Counted from the stretch's first letter, positions 1 to 8,442 are shown. The stretch: 64,000 bases of DNA from Nitrospira sp. (GCA_024998565.1 JACOEM010000005.1:124001-188000); one strand, 5' to 3'. Translations and numbers: made by a program. Notes: a model not told the origin generated them from the letters alone.

Positions 1-2
1 AC

Positions 3-317
3 TTTGCCGAATCGCTGTTGCTGACGGAAACCGGCGCCAGCACCGGCGCGATTCAAATCGCCGGGACCGACTCCGATCACCAGCTGCCGTTCTTCGTCAC
101 GACCTGCGACTACACCCTGATCGGCGAAGAACTCTATGCCGCCAGCGCCTACCTGTCGAAAGAGCCGATCCAGATCGGCACCCTGCGCGGCCAGGACTTG
201 GGCAAGGCGTTCGTCTTGGGCGTGATCGGAGTCGGAACGTTGCTGGCCACGCTCGCCGTCATCACCGGCAACAACTGGGCGCAACCGCTGCTCGACCTCT
301 TCAAGGATCTCAAATGA
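3..317 (+). CDS. Membrane protein, C-terminal part (possible DUF6754 family)
   Basis: The reading frame is open from the window edge, so the gene starts upstream and only about 104 C-terminal residues are visible. The visible part has a soluble stretch with the motif IGEELYAASAYLS, then one hydrophobic segment (VLGVIGVGTLLATLAVI) and a short tail. The wording of the soluble stretch resembles DUF6754 proteins as I remember them; I could not check this. Its stop overlaps the next start (ATGA), so it belongs to a four-gene membrane operon. Function is unknown. Confidence 0.65.
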   Translation, partial: FAESLLLTETGASTGAIQIAGTDSDHQLPFFVTTCDYTLIGEELYAASAYLSKEPIQIGTLRGQDLGKAFVLGVIGVGTLLATLAVITGNNWAQPLLDLFKDLK

Positions 318-964
318 TGTTCCTTCGCCGACAGTTGCCGTTGCTCATTACGATGGTCACCGGCCTCGTCATGGCCGCGCAGTACTACGTGCCGCATCCG
401 GCCTCGGAACAACTGCTGACCACCGTGACCAAATGGCTGCAGATCATCGGCGGCTTCGCGCTCGTGCTGGGCATTACCAGCCTCTTTCACGTGCATGCGT
501 CCAAAATCCGGCGGAAGGAAGCCGGATGGGCCTACAGCCTCGTCCTCTATGTCGGCATGCTCGGCACCATCATCGTGGGGCTCTGGAACGGCGGCAAGGA
601 AAGTATCGACGGGGCGCTGACGTCTTTTGGATGGGTCTACTCCTACACCCTCGTGCCGCTGCAAGGGACCATGTTCGCGATCCTGGCTTTCTTCATCGCC
701 TCCGCCGCCTACCGGTCGTTCCGGGCGCGCAGCCGCGAGGCGGCGGTATTGTTGGTGGCCGCCGTCATTGTGATGATGGGCCGGGTGCCGCTCGGGGAAT
801 ACCTGTTGCCGATCAGCGGGGACCTCTCCAGCTGGATTCTGAATGTCTTAAACGCGTCTGTGCGGCGCGCCATTTTGATCGGCGTCAGCCTGGGCGCGAT
901 CGCCCTCTCGTTCAAGATCATCTTCGGCGTCGAGCGGTCGTATCTGGGCGGAGGCAAAGAATAA
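314..964 (+). CDS. Hypothetical polytopic membrane protein
   Basis: 216 residues with about six predicted membrane segments (roughly residues 7-25, 38-58, 72-92, 110-132, 138-158 and 186-206), separated by short basic loops. There is no recognisable catalytic motif. The ATG overlaps the upstream stop as ATGA, which indicates translational coupling with the partial gene before it. I do not recognise the family. The context suggests a multi-subunit inner-membrane assembly with the neighbouring genes up to 2722. Confidence 0.75.
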   Translation: MMFLRRQLPLLITMVTGLVMAAQYYVPHPASEQLLTTVTKWLQIIGGFALVLGITSLFHVHASKIRRKEAGWAYSLVLYVGMLGTIIVGLWNGGKESIDGALTSFGWVYSYTLVPLQGTMFAILAFFIASAAYRSFRARSREAAVLLVAAVIVMMGRVPLGEYLLPISGDLSSWILNVLNASVRRAILIGVSLGAIALSFKIIFGVERSYLGGGKE

Positions 965-1107
965 CGCGTGAGACGTGAAAGGTTAGAGGTGAAACGTAAG
1001 TGCCCTCCTCTCGACTCTCTACCGTCTGACGTTTTACGTTTGACGTTTCACGGGGCACGGAGTGCCCGCTTTCCCTTTCACGTTTCACCTTTTACGTTTC
1101 ACGTCCG
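965..1107. repeat. TTTCACG-rich intergenic repeat tract, in inverted arrangement
   Basis: The gap holds many degenerate copies of ACGTTTCAC. From about 967 to 1000 they read on the minus strand (GTGAAACGTAAG); from about 1028 to 1106 they read on the plus strand (TTTACGTTTCACGTC). The two halves can pair into an imperfect hairpin. Similar tracts occur at 2799, 8886, 9403, 21071 and 25881. The tract lies inside an otherwise tight operon, between the second and third membrane-protein genes. Confidence 0.7.
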
Positions 1108-1116
1108 GGAGCAAGC

Positions 1117-1962
1117 GTGACCTTCGCTGAACGCATGTTGCGGATCGACCGGCGGATCATCTTTCTGGTGATCGGTCTCTGTACGCTCCTGCCGTTGCTC
1201 TTTCCCGTGGGACTGCCCATCAAGATTTCGTCGGAAGTGCGCGGGGTCTACGACTACATCGAAGGTTTGCCCGAAGGGTCGGTCTTCCTGTTATCGCTGG
1301 ACTTCGATCCCGCGTCCAAACCCGAGCTCTATCCGCAGGCCATCGCGATCCTGCGTCATGCCTTCAAGAAGAATCTGCGCGTGGTCGCCATGACCCTCTG
1401 GGTGTCCGGAACCGGGTTGGCCGATCAAATCCTGTCGCAAACCGCGAAGGAAGCGGGCAAGGAAAACGGGAAGGACTATGTCTTCCTGGGCTGGAGTCCC
1501 GGCGGCAGCGCCGTGATCCTGAACATGGGGCAGGACCTCTACAACGCCTTCCCGGCGGACTATGGCGGCAAGGCAACCAAGGGCCTGCCGGTGCTGGCCG
1601 GGGTGCAGAACCTGCGCGATGTGACCTATGCGGTGAGTTTGGGTGCAGGCAATCCCGGGGTCGAAGCCTGGTACGTCTTCGGCAAGGACAAATATAAGTT
1701 CGAACTCGGAGGCGGCTGCACCGGCGTCATTGCGCCCGGCCTCTATCCGTTGCTACGCAGCGGCCAGATCAACGGCTTGATCGGCGGCTTGCGCGGAGCG
1801 GCGGAATACGAAACCTTGATCGGGCAGAAGGGGAAAGCGGTCGCCGGGATGGATGCGCAATCGGCCACGCACCTCGCCATCATCGTGCTCGTTGCCATCT
1901 GTAACATCTTTTACTTCTCGTTGCGGCGGCAGCAGCGCCGGCACGACGGGATAGGATCGTAG
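1117..1962 (+). CDS. Hypothetical protein with N- and C-terminal membrane anchors
   Basis: 281 residues starting at GTG after GGGAGCAA. A hydrophobic segment lies near residues 13-33 and another near 250-272, so the central domain of about 215 residues should sit on one face of the membrane. The central domain contains glycine-rich loops (WSPGGSAVIL, GGGCTGVIAPGLYP) and alternates beta-like and helical stretches. I do not recognise the family and see no catalytic motif. Four bases separate it from the next gene, so the two are probably co-transcribed. Confidence 0.75.
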   Translation: MTFAERMLRIDRRIIFLVIGLCTLLPLLFPVGLPIKISSEVRGVYDYIEGLPEGSVFLLSLDFDPASKPELYPQAIAILRHAFKKNLRVVAMTLWVSGTGLADQILSQTAKEAGKENGKDYVFLGWSPGGSAVILNMGQDLYNAFPADYGGKATKGLPVLAGVQNLRDVTYAVSLGAGNPGVEAWYVFGKDKYKFELGGGCTGVIAPGLYPLLRSGQINGLIGGLRGAAEYETLIGQKGKAVAGMDAQSATHLAIIVLVAICNIFYFSLRRQQRRHDGIGS

Positions 1963-1966
1963 CCGC

Positions 1967-2722
1967 ATGGATCTTTCGTTCGACGTCATTCTCGGCGCCT
2001 GGATCGCCACAGGGTTGACCCTCTTCATCCTGTCGTTCCTGTATGAAGACAACCCACTGTTCAAACTCGCCGAACATCTCTACGTCGGCGTGTCACTCGG
2101 GTATACGATCGTTAAAACGTACGACACGGTGGTCATGACCCTCATCGTGCGCCCGATCCTCGACAAGGGCGAATGGTCGCTGCTGATCCCGGTCGCCATC
2201 GGCATGCTCATGCTCACGCGTTACGTGCCCAAGGCCGCCTGGCTCTCGCGCTATGCCTTCGCCTTTATCGTGGGCATCGGCGCCGGACTTGCCATCCCCC
2301 GCACCATTTCATCGTTTATTCTGAAACAGATCGAGGACACGGTTCGCCCGCTCCTGGCCGTGGCCCCGGGCGGCGGCATCACGTTCGACTATTCGCTCCT
2401 GAACCCCGCAAGCCATGTAAACGGCATCATCATTCTGATCGGGGTAGTCTCGGTCCTGTTCTATTTCTTCTTCTCGGTAGAACATTCAGGACCGGGCAAG
2501 GCGGTTGCGCGCGCCGGCATCCTCTTTCTCATGATCTCCTTCGGCGCAGCCTTCGGCTATACCGTCATGGCCCGCATGTCGCTGCTGATCGGCCGCCTCA
2601 CGGACCTGATTGAATTCTCCGACGCCTCCTACGGTCGTCCCACGCTCTGGCTCTTCCTCTTGACCGTCGCCACCCTGATTGTCCTCAGCCGGCGCGGCAG
2701 CGCCCATCCGCCGAAACAGTAG
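1967..2722 (+). CDS. Hypothetical polytopic membrane protein
   Basis: 251 residues with about seven hydrophobic segments. The first covers residues 5-23 (VILGAWIATGLTLFILSFL) and the last lies near residues 227-243. A short charged C-terminus ends the protein. There is no conserved catalytic signature. It is the last of four co-directional genes (3-2722), and all four look membrane-bound or membrane-anchored. The likely role is as a subunit of the same unknown membrane assembly. Confidence 0.75.
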   Translation: MDLSFDVILGAWIATGLTLFILSFLYEDNPLFKLAEHLYVGVSLGYTIVKTYDTVVMTLIVRPILDKGEWSLLIPVAIGMLMLTRYVPKAAWLSRYAFAFIVGIGAGLAIPRTISSFILKQIEDTVRPLLAVAPGGGITFDYSLLNPASHVNGIIILIGVVSVLFYFFFSVEHSGPGKAVARAGILFLMISFGAAFGYTVMARMSLLIGRLTDLIEFSDASYGRPTLWLFLLTVATLIVLSRRGSAHPPKQ

Positions 2723-2798
2723 GCACCGGGCTGACACCCGGTGCCGTCGTTCGTCGCTCGTATCTCGTCGTTCGATCCGAGAGACGCATCTTCTCCCC

Positions 2799-2845
2799 CC
2801 ACGAGAGACGTTTCACGTTTCATGTTTGACCTTTCACGACTGACC
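2799..2845. repeat. TTTCACG-type intergenic repeat
   Basis: The stretch reads GAGACGTTTCACGTTTCATG followed by TTTGACCTTTCACG. It is one of at least six tracts in the window built from degenerate TTTCACG units, here together with a CGAGA word found in several other copies. It lies in the gap between the membrane operon and the MEMO-family gene. Confidence 0.65.
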
Positions 2846-2882
2846 TTGCCCACCTTGCGCCTGAGAAGTTCGCTCCGCTACA

Positions 2883-4145
2883 ATGCCGCTCATTATGGAA
2901 TCAACGCCGACCATCGCCGCCAAAGATCCTGCGCAGTACCCGCTGTTGCGTAACCTCCAATTCTCGCCGATCAAGGAAGGGGAGGAGCAGTACATTGTCC
3001 TCTGGGACCCGACCGGGTTGAGCAAGGAACGACTGGTCCTGCCGATGAATTATTTCTTCATCGTGCAGCACCTCGACGGGGAGCACAGCGTCCAGGATAT
3101 CGGCGCGCTCTACCTGAAGCGGTTCGGCGAGTTCCTCATGCCGAATAAGGTCGAGCAGCTACTCGCCGATCTGGACACGAAACTCTTCCTGGAAGGAACA
3201 CGCACCGAACAGGCCAAGCAACAGGCGTTGACCGCCTATCGCCAGGCCCCCGCGCGACTCCCGCAGTTTGCCGGCCGCAGTTACGAAGCCGACGCCGCCA
3301 AACTCCGCGCCCAGATCAACGGGTTCTTCATTTCGAAAGAGGGACCGGAGGTCAAGAAGTCCGAGCATGCGGGTAAGCTCATCAAGGGGCTCGTCGCGCC
3401 GACCTATGAACTGAAACATGCCGGACCGATCTATGCCTGGGCCTACAAAGAATTACAGGAAGCCCAGCAGCCGGACCTGTACGTGCTCATCGGCACCGCC
3501 TACTCAGGGCTCGAACATCCGGTGGCGATGACGGACAAAGATTTCGAGACACCATTGGGGCTCGTGAAGGTCGACCGCACGGTCACCGATCGCCTGCGCG
3601 AGCACATTCCTTCAGCCTTCACCGACGAATTGGCACATCACAATGAACATGCATTGGAATTTCAGCTGCCGTTCCTGCAAGAGAGTCTCGGCAAGGACCG
3701 GCCGTTTACGATTGTTCCGATCCTCACATCGTTTTCGGCGGACAGCCTGCGCGATCCGCAAATACGGGAGCAGGTCGAGACGTTTCTTCAGGCCCTGAAA
3801 GACGCCCTCGTGGCGACCGGCAAGAACTACTGTGTGGTCGTGGGAGCGGAACTGGCCCACATCGGCATGCGGTACGGCGACTCGGCGCCGCCGACGGATT
3901 TCTCCTTCCACCGCTGCATGCAGATCGATCTCGAAATGCTCAAGCACGTCGAGAACCGAGACCCGGAAGAGTTCGCGAAGTTCATTCAAAAAGAAAACGA
4001 TCAGCGACGCATCTCCGGCTTCTCACCGATCTACTCCTTGCTGCGGTTGATTCAAGCGGAAACGGGCCAGGTACTGCGGTACGATCGCGGAATCACGGAT
4101 CAGTATAATTCGACGGTGACCTATGCCAGCATGGCCTTCTTCTAG
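2883..4145 (+). CDS. AmmeMemoRadiSam system protein B (MEMO-like) with N-terminal PqqD-like domain
   Basis: 420 residues. The C-terminal part from about residue 175 is a MEMO-family domain of the class III dioxygenase fold: IGTAYSGLEHPVA, HNEHALEFQLPFLQ and ELAHIGMRYG carry the typical histidine and acidic positions. Bacterial relatives are called AmmeMemoRadiSam protein B; the true substrate is unknown. The N-terminal 110 residues, including LDGEHSVQDIGALYLKRFG, look like a PqqD-like (RiPP recognition element) winged helix. No AmmeMemoRadiSam radical-SAM or A-domain gene is nearby. ATG at 2895 is an alternative start. The gene is monocistronic here. Confidence 0.85.
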   Translation: MPLIMESTPTIAAKDPAQYPLLRNLQFSPIKEGEEQYIVLWDPTGLSKERLVLPMNYFFIVQHLDGEHSVQDIGALYLKRFGEFLMPNKVEQLLADLDTKLFLEGTRTEQAKQQALTAYRQAPARLPQFAGRSYEADAAKLRAQINGFFISKEGPEVKKSEHAGKLIKGLVAPTYELKHAGPIYAWAYKELQEAQQPDLYVLIGTAYSGLEHPVAMTDKDFETPLGLVKVDRTVTDRLREHIPSAFTDELAHHNEHALEFQLPFLQESLGKDRPFTIVPILTSFSADSLRDPQIREQVETFLQALKDALVATGKNYCVVVGAELAHIGMRYGDSAPPTDFSFHRCMQIDLEMLKHVENRDPEEFAKFIQKENDQRRISGFSPIYSLLRLIQAETGQVLRYDRGITDQYNSTVTYASMAFF

Positions 4146-4148
4146 GTC

Positions 4149-4270
4149 AGGCTGCTGAAAAAGCCCGCCACCTGCGTTCTCAGCTCGACAAAATCCTCAA
4201 CGTAGCCAGAGGCTACGCCTCCGGTTTTCTCTCGCCTGCGGCCTTGCTGGGCGAACTTTTTGAGCAGCCT
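4149..4270. repeat. Palindromic intergenic element, copy 1
   Basis: A 122-bp unit bounded by 15-bp inverted repeats: AGGCTGCTGAAAAAG at 4149-4163 and CTTTTTGAGCAGCCT at 4256-4270, with one mismatch. The centre carries a second palindrome, GTAGCC-AGA-GGCTAC, so the transcript could fold into a long hairpin. It starts 3 bases after the stop codon of the MEMO-like gene. Related copies are at 4362, 4602, 27377 and 36596. It has the look of a non-coding mobile or REP-like element. Confidence 0.75.
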
Positions 4271-4602
4271 GCGCCGGAAGTCACGCCGTCATCCTAGGTA
4301 CGCCTCGCTCCTTCGCTAGCTGCGGCCTAGGTGGACCATCGTTTTGACCGTTCTGCGTGAAACCTTCTGAAACAGGCACCCAGCTTCGTTCTCCCCTCGA
4401 AACCATCCTCAACGTAGCCCCCATGGGAAAAGAGCCTGTCCCGGCAGGCTCAGGGTGGGCGGGTAAGACTGTCACGCCTCCGGTGCTTTCCTCGGATGCG
4501 GCCTCGCTGGATGACCTGTTTGAGCAACCTGCAATCCTCCGCCCTCGGTAGACGGCTTTTTGAGCAGCCTGCGCCGGAAGTCACGCCGTCATCCTAGGTA
4601 CG
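4256..4602. repeat. 47-bp perfect direct repeat with a 300-bp period
   Basis: Positions 4256-4302 and 4556-4602 are identical over 47 bp, starting CTTTTTGAGCAGCCTGCGCC and ending CATCCTAGGTACG. They lie exactly 300 bp apart. The repeat begins with the terminal inverted repeat of the palindromic element family and continues outside it. This suggests a duplication of an element end together with its flank. The space between them contains a second, degraded element copy (about 4362-4533) and no credible gene. Confidence 0.8.
4362..4533. repeat. Palindromic intergenic element, degraded copy 2
   Basis: The ends read CCTTCTGAAACAGGCACCCA and GCTGGATGACCTGTTTGAGC, which match the inverted ends of copy 1 with several changes. 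The internal word ATCCTCAACGTAGCC is shared with copy 1. An insertion carrying its own hairpin (AGCCTG-TCCCGG-CAGGCT) sits in the middle. No reading frame in this stretch has coding character. Confidence 0.6.
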
Positions 4603-4662
4603 TTGAGGCTCTGAATGATGCGAGAACGACGCTGGGCGGCCTTTGTGAGCAGCCTGCTAATA
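4602..4662. repeat. Palindromic intergenic element, partial copy 3
   Basis: The right half of an element: GAGAACGACGCTGGGCGGCC followed by TTTGTGAGCAGCCTGC. This matches the right end of the copy at 27377-27494 (GAGAACGACGTTGGAGGCC). It runs to the 3' end of the lipoprotein gene on the opposite strand and overlaps its last codons. Confidence 0.55.
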
Positions 4663-5040
4663 CGCGGGCATGCCGCCGGCCGGATCGGTATATCTGGTGG
4701 GTATGGTAAAGCGATCCCAGGTGGTGACGACGCCTTCTTCGAAGTACACACGAAAGGCGCTTGTGATGCAGGCATCCCGGCCGATGGGCGGGTAGAGCCA
4801 GACCGTGACCATCCGGCCTTCGTCCTCCACGTCTTTTTTACAGACCGGCGACCCGAGTGCGAGGTAGACCTGATCCTGGTTCATGCCGCGCAGAATCTTC
4901 CCGCGATCGATGGCCCAGCGCACGCCGTCGGGGTAAGAGGGATAGTGGTCGGTCATCAGACGGTGACGTTCCGTGTCGCACCCGGACAGCGCTATGGCTG
5001 CCAGGAGAAAGCCCATGAGAATGACTCGTTTCACCAGCAC
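4657..5040 (-). CDS. Lipoprotein with SmpA/OmlA (BamE)-like domain
   Basis: 127 residues. The N-terminus is a type II signal peptide with lipobox ALSGC (lipidated Cys21). The mature part contains IDRGKILRGMNQDQVYLALG followed later by WLYPP. This is the pattern of the SmpA/OmlA/BamE fold (Gx(5)GM..eqV...lG.P....W.Y). BamE proteins help outer-membrane assembly, but this one could be another lipoprotein of the same fold. Two further cysteines could form a disulfide. It is transcribed towards the repeat cluster and stands alone. Confidence 0.7.
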   Translation of the reverse strand: MLVKRVILMGFLLAAIALSGCDTERHRLMTDHYPSYPDGVRWAIDRGKILRGMNQDQVYLALGSPVCKKDVEDEGRMVTVWLYPPIGRDACITSAFRVYFEEGVVTTWDRFTIPTRYTDPAGGMPAY

Positions 5041-5278
5041 CCTAGGCGTGCTCCTTTACCTTATGTGACTCATGCTCGAAACGGAAAAAACCAGAGTGGA
5101 AAGCGCACTGCCGCCCTAAAAGTCAAAACGATGTCTTAACTCAGAGCAATGGTTGTGAAGGAAAACGGGAAGGGCGTCAATCCGTCACGGAAAGGCATAC
5201 GAATACCCCAGAAACATGCGGAGGGGGGATTCCTTGTGACGGTAGCAGAGCGATACAGTAGGCTGCAGACCCTATAAT

Positions 5279-5479
5279 TCAAGATAACGATTCCAGAAAC
5301 TCAACATCTTTTTTGAGGAGCTGATTCACGAGTTCTGCAACAGGCTTTCCGTTTCTCTTTGCAATCCGCTCGAGCCCTCGTCGCGTCGCACTATCGACGT
5401 AAATGGGCAAGTGCAAATCAGCGTGTTTTCGGAAGAATTTTCCACGAACCGCTTTAGAAAAATCGTACTCGCGTTTCAT
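5279..5479 (-). CDS. Antitoxin of a BrnT-type toxin-antitoxin pair (ribbon-helix-helix/CopG-like)
   Basis: 66 residues. KHADLHLPIYVDSATRRGLE followed by VAELVNQLLKKDVEFLE looks like a ribbon-helix-helix antitoxin: a short beta strand, then two helices. It follows the BrnT-like toxin with one base between stop and start (TAA-T-ATG), so the order is toxin first, as in brnTA. Antitoxins of this arrangement neutralise the toxin and repress their own promoter. The region is visibly less GC-rich than its neighbours, which hints at transfer. Confidence 0.75.
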   Translation of the reverse strand: MKREYDFSKAVRGKFFRKHADLHLPIYVDSATRRGLERIAKRNGKPVAELVNQLLKKDVEFLESLS

Positions 5480-5480
5480 A

Positions 5481-5786
5481 TTACACCCTCCGATATTGCT
5501 TCACTTCGTTCCTCGTCGCTTTCCGGGCAGATATCAACCTAATTGTCGCGCTCTCATTGCTTGTCTCTTGAAACGTGTGGCAGGCGACAAGAACTACCCC
5601 AGCACTGTCCATACCAAGCGTAATCCACCGCTCCTCCTGATCACTATGCTGCTCGTCAAACTCAGAGAGAGCGTCCGGATCTAGAAAGATAGAGGCGGCC
5701 CGTTCGAATGGAATACTGTGTTTGCGAATATTGCTGCGGGCTTTGGTTCGATCCCACTCAAAACGATACTGAAATCTCTTAGCCAC
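5481..5786 (-). CDS. brnT: BrnT-family toxin (ribonuclease)
   Basis: 101 residues matching the BrnT family along the whole length: an N-terminal FEWDRTKARSNIRKHSIPFE, the middle HSDQEERWITLG, and the C-terminal IRLISARKATRNEVKQY. BrnT is a RelE-fold ribonuclease that inhibits translation and is held in check by its partner antitoxin. The length is normal and no frame is broken, so the module looks intact. Its promoter should lie in the gap near 5787-5880, before the divergent repeat-free region. Confidence 0.9.
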   Translation of the reverse strand: MAKRFQYRFEWDRTKARSNIRKHSIPFERAASIFLDPDALSEFDEQHSDQEERWITLGMDSAGVVLVACHTFQETSNESATIRLISARKATRNEVKQYRRV

Positions 5787-5901
5787 GCGCGATTATTTCA
5801 CACTCATGAATTGGAGCCAAGTGAAGAGTGAGGGGGCCTCTGAGGCTTGAGGTGGAATCATTGTATTTCGGGAGTAACGAATCGAAGGAGTAGTGCCAAG
5901 C

Positions 5902-6423
5902 CTATTCCTTCACCGTCACCTTCATGCGAATCGGCTCGAGCGGGTTGTCGCGCTCGTCGCAGGGCAGCTTCGCGATCATGTCGATGATTTCGATCCCCCG
6001 GATGATTTCACCGAAGATGGAATAGCGTCGGTCCAATCCGCCGTTATCCTGGATCGAGATAAAGAACTGCGACCCGTTGTCATTGAAATCTCTGGTGCTG
6101 CTGCCGTCGCGCGGCATTTTCGCCATGGAAATGGCGCCGCGTTTATGCGGCCGGTCGTTCGGCTCGGGATTCAGAAAGTACCCCGGCCCGCCCGTGCCGT
6201 GCGAGAGCCGATCGGATGTCTTGCTCAGCGGATCTCCGCCCTGGATGATGAACCCCGGCACCACGCGATGAAACGTGGTGTCGTCGTAGAAGCCCATCTT
6301 CGCCAAGTTGATGAAGTTTTCCACATGGCGCGGGGCATCGTCCGGGTAGAACTTAATCCTGATTTCCCCGAACTTGGTGGTGATCGTGGCACGCGGATCT
6401 TTTTTCTGAAATTGCATGGTCAT
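5902..6423 (-). CDS. Peptidylprolyl isomerase, cyclophilin type
   Basis: 173 residues from the chosen ATG at 6423 (MTMQFQKKDP); an upstream frame extension lacks homology. Cyclophilin hallmarks are in order: FHRVVPGFIIQGGDP, FLNPEPNDRPHKRGAISMAK, GSQFFI and FGEIIRG. It catalyses cis-trans isomerisation of X-Pro bonds and assists protein folding. There is no signal peptide, so it is probably cytoplasmic. The C-terminus, PIRMKVTVKE, is typical of bacterial PpiB-like enzymes. It stands alone, transcribed away from the MBL-fold gene. Confidence 0.92.
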   Translation of the reverse strand: MTMQFQKKDPRATITTKFGEIRIKFYPDDAPRHVENFINLAKMGFYDDTTFHRVVPGFIIQGGDPLSKTSDRLSHGTGGPGYFLNPEPNDRPHKRGAISMAKMPRDGSSTRDFNDNGSQFFISIQDNGGLDRRYSIFGEIIRGIEIIDMIAKLPCDERDNPLEPIRMKVTVKE

Positions 6424-6918
6424 GGCGCAAATGTAACAGGGCGGGGATTCCAACGGCAAGAGGGCCGATCCGGCATGCACCGGACGACGCATCACGAACG
6501 ACAGCCTCCGTTTTGACAGACGTGATTTCTCACGGTGAACGGCGTATTCTCTGTCGAAACCATCGAGCCGCCGATGACCGAGCTCAGCGGACGGTTACGC
6601 CCAATGGAAGCACAGTCGGGAAATCGCCTGCACCCGCAGGCTGCTCAACAAAGCCATCCAGCGAGGCTGCAGCGTGAGACCAGGGACACGACAATTGTTC
6701 GCAGGCTGTTCAGAAAGGCTGTCCGGGAAGGCCGCAGGAAGCACGGCGACTGAGGAGGTACATACCAAACTTCGTTTGACCCGTTCGCCGTGACAGATAC
6801 TCCTGGCGAACGGATATACTCCACCAGTAGTCCCGTTTTATCTCCCATACGTCGCAGGGAGACGTGCGACCGAGAACGCCGCCGGCAGTCTTTATCAACA
6901 GCGTGCGAGGGAGGGCCT
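6424..6918. other. Intergenic region with degraded repeat words
   Basis: 495 bp between divergent genes. It contains decayed words of the palindromic element family (GCAGGCTGCTCAACAAAGCC at 6641, GCAGGCTGTTCAGAAAGGCT near 6702). The frames here carry no recognisable protein. The promoter of the MBL-fold gene should lie in its right part, but no clear sigma-70 boxes were found. Confidence 0.5.
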
Positions 6919-8442
6919 ATGCCTGACACAATGGTGCTCAATGTCGATCTGGCGGATGTGTGGGAACAGCGGGGACGGAAGAAGCTCATCCGGACCATTG
7001 CCTGGGGCGACGAAGTCACGGTGTTAAAGGTCGCCGCCACACACCTGGAAGTGGCCATCACCGTCTTTCGCGAAAAACCCGACGGCAGCATCCTCCCCGA
7101 ATCCATCACCGGCTATATCGAACCAACCAAACCCATCAAAATCGCTAACCTGACCAGGCCCCTCGCAGACAATCAGGTCCTGAAGGTCAATTTCGTCGAT
7201 GTCCAGCAGGGCGACGGCTCGGTGATCGAATCGCCGGACGGGAAGATCATCCTGGTCGATGGGGGAGACAACCAGATGTTCGCGCGGTACCTGGCCGGAC
7301 GATTTCGAGGGACCACGGCCGAGAAGCCACAACCCATCGACTGCATCCTCGTCACCCATGGAGATGCGGACCATTTCGCCGGCCTTCCGGAGATTCTCAA
7401 GTCGGAAACGAACAAGGTAAAACGCAAGCGCCTCTTCATGCAGCCGAAGCGGGTCTATCACAACGGCATCGTGAAGCGCCCGAGCAAGATCAACAACAAG
7501 GCCGTTCCCGACACCAAACTGCTGGGGCCGACCAAAACAGTCAACGGACAACTCTACCTCACGGGGCTGGAAGACAATCTGCTCGACGTGGCCGATGCGG
7601 ACATGAACGAGCCGTTTCGAGAATGGAAAAACACCTTGGCCACCTACAACAGCCGGAGTGAAGTAGCGTTCCGGCGTCTCCAGTTCGGAGACAACCAGGC
7701 CTTTGAGTTTTTCAATCTGGGCGATCTGCGCATCGAGACCTTGGGGCCGATGACCACCACCGTGGGCGGCCAACCGGCGCTGAAGTTTCTCGGAGAACCA
7801 CCCAAAGGACCGAGGATCGGGCATGACTCGCTGAGCGAGAGCGACGAAGGCTTCACCGGCCACTCTGCCTCCCACACCATCAACGGCCACTCGATCGTTT
7901 TCCGTCTGGTCTATGGCGGCTTCAGCTTCCTATTTTCAGGCGATCTCAACGATGAAGCCAGCAGGACTCTGGCGCGGGAACACAACCGGGGCAACCTAAA
8001 CTTACGATCGGAAGTGTTCAAAGTACCCCACCATGGGTCGGCCGATTTCTCCGGCGCCTTCATTCAAGCCGTCTCGCCGATCGTGAGCGTCGTGTCGAGC
8101 GGGGACGAAAGCGCGCGCAAAGAATACATCCATCCGCGAGCCACGCTCATGGGAGCCCTGGGAAAATGGTCGCGAGTCCCCGAACCGCTCATCTTCGTGA
8201 CCGAGTTGGTCGCGTTCTTTGAGGAGGAGGGGCCGTCCCGTCTGCAGGACGAGAAGAAGGCCAAGAAACGGGGGCCATTCTACGGATTCAGCCGCACCGC
8301 CTATGGCCTCGTGAAAACACGCACCGACGGCAAACGCCTGTTCGTCTATACCGACAGCGGAAACGTCCAGATGAAAGAGGCCTACGCCTATCAACTGGAT
8401 TCGTCCGGCGTCCCTCAACCGGCGGAGGTCAACCGCGCCTGA
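6919..8442 (+). CDS. MBL-fold metallohydrolase, ComEC C-terminal-like
   Basis: 507 residues from ATG 6919, preceded by GAGGGAGGG. Residues 1-90 form an unassigned N-terminal region. From about residue 91 a ComEC/Rec2-like metallo-beta-lactamase domain follows: VNFVDVQQGDGSVIESPDGK, then the metal-binding THGDADHFAGL (about residues 145-155), SFLFSGDLND and KVPHHGSADFS. No signal peptide and no membrane segments are present, so unlike ComEC it is soluble. Substrates of soluble relatives are phosphodiesters or nucleotides; the real one is unknown here. It is monocistronic. Confidence 0.85.
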   Translation: MPDTMVLNVDLADVWEQRGRKKLIRTIAWGDEVTVLKVAATHLEVAITVFREKPDGSILPESITGYIEPTKPIKIANLTRPLADNQVLKVNFVDVQQGDGSVIESPDGKIILVDGGDNQMFARYLAGRFRGTTAEKPQPIDCILVTHGDADHFAGLPEILKSETNKVKRKRLFMQPKRVYHNGIVKRPSKINNKAVPDTKLLGPTKTVNGQLYLTGLEDNLLDVADADMNEPFREWKNTLATYNSRSEVAFRRLQFGDNQAFEFFNLGDLRIETLGPMTTTVGGQPALKFLGEPPKGPRIGHDSLSESDEGFTGHSASHTINGHSIVFRLVYGGFSFLFSGDLNDEASRTLAREHNRGNLNLRSEVFKVPHHGSADFSGAFIQAVSPIVSVVSSGDESARKEYIHPRATLMGALGKWSRVPEPLIFVTELVAFFEEEGPSRLQDEKKAKKRGPFYGFSRTAYGLVKTRTDGKRLFVYTDSGNVQMKEAYAYQLDSSGVPQPAEVNRA

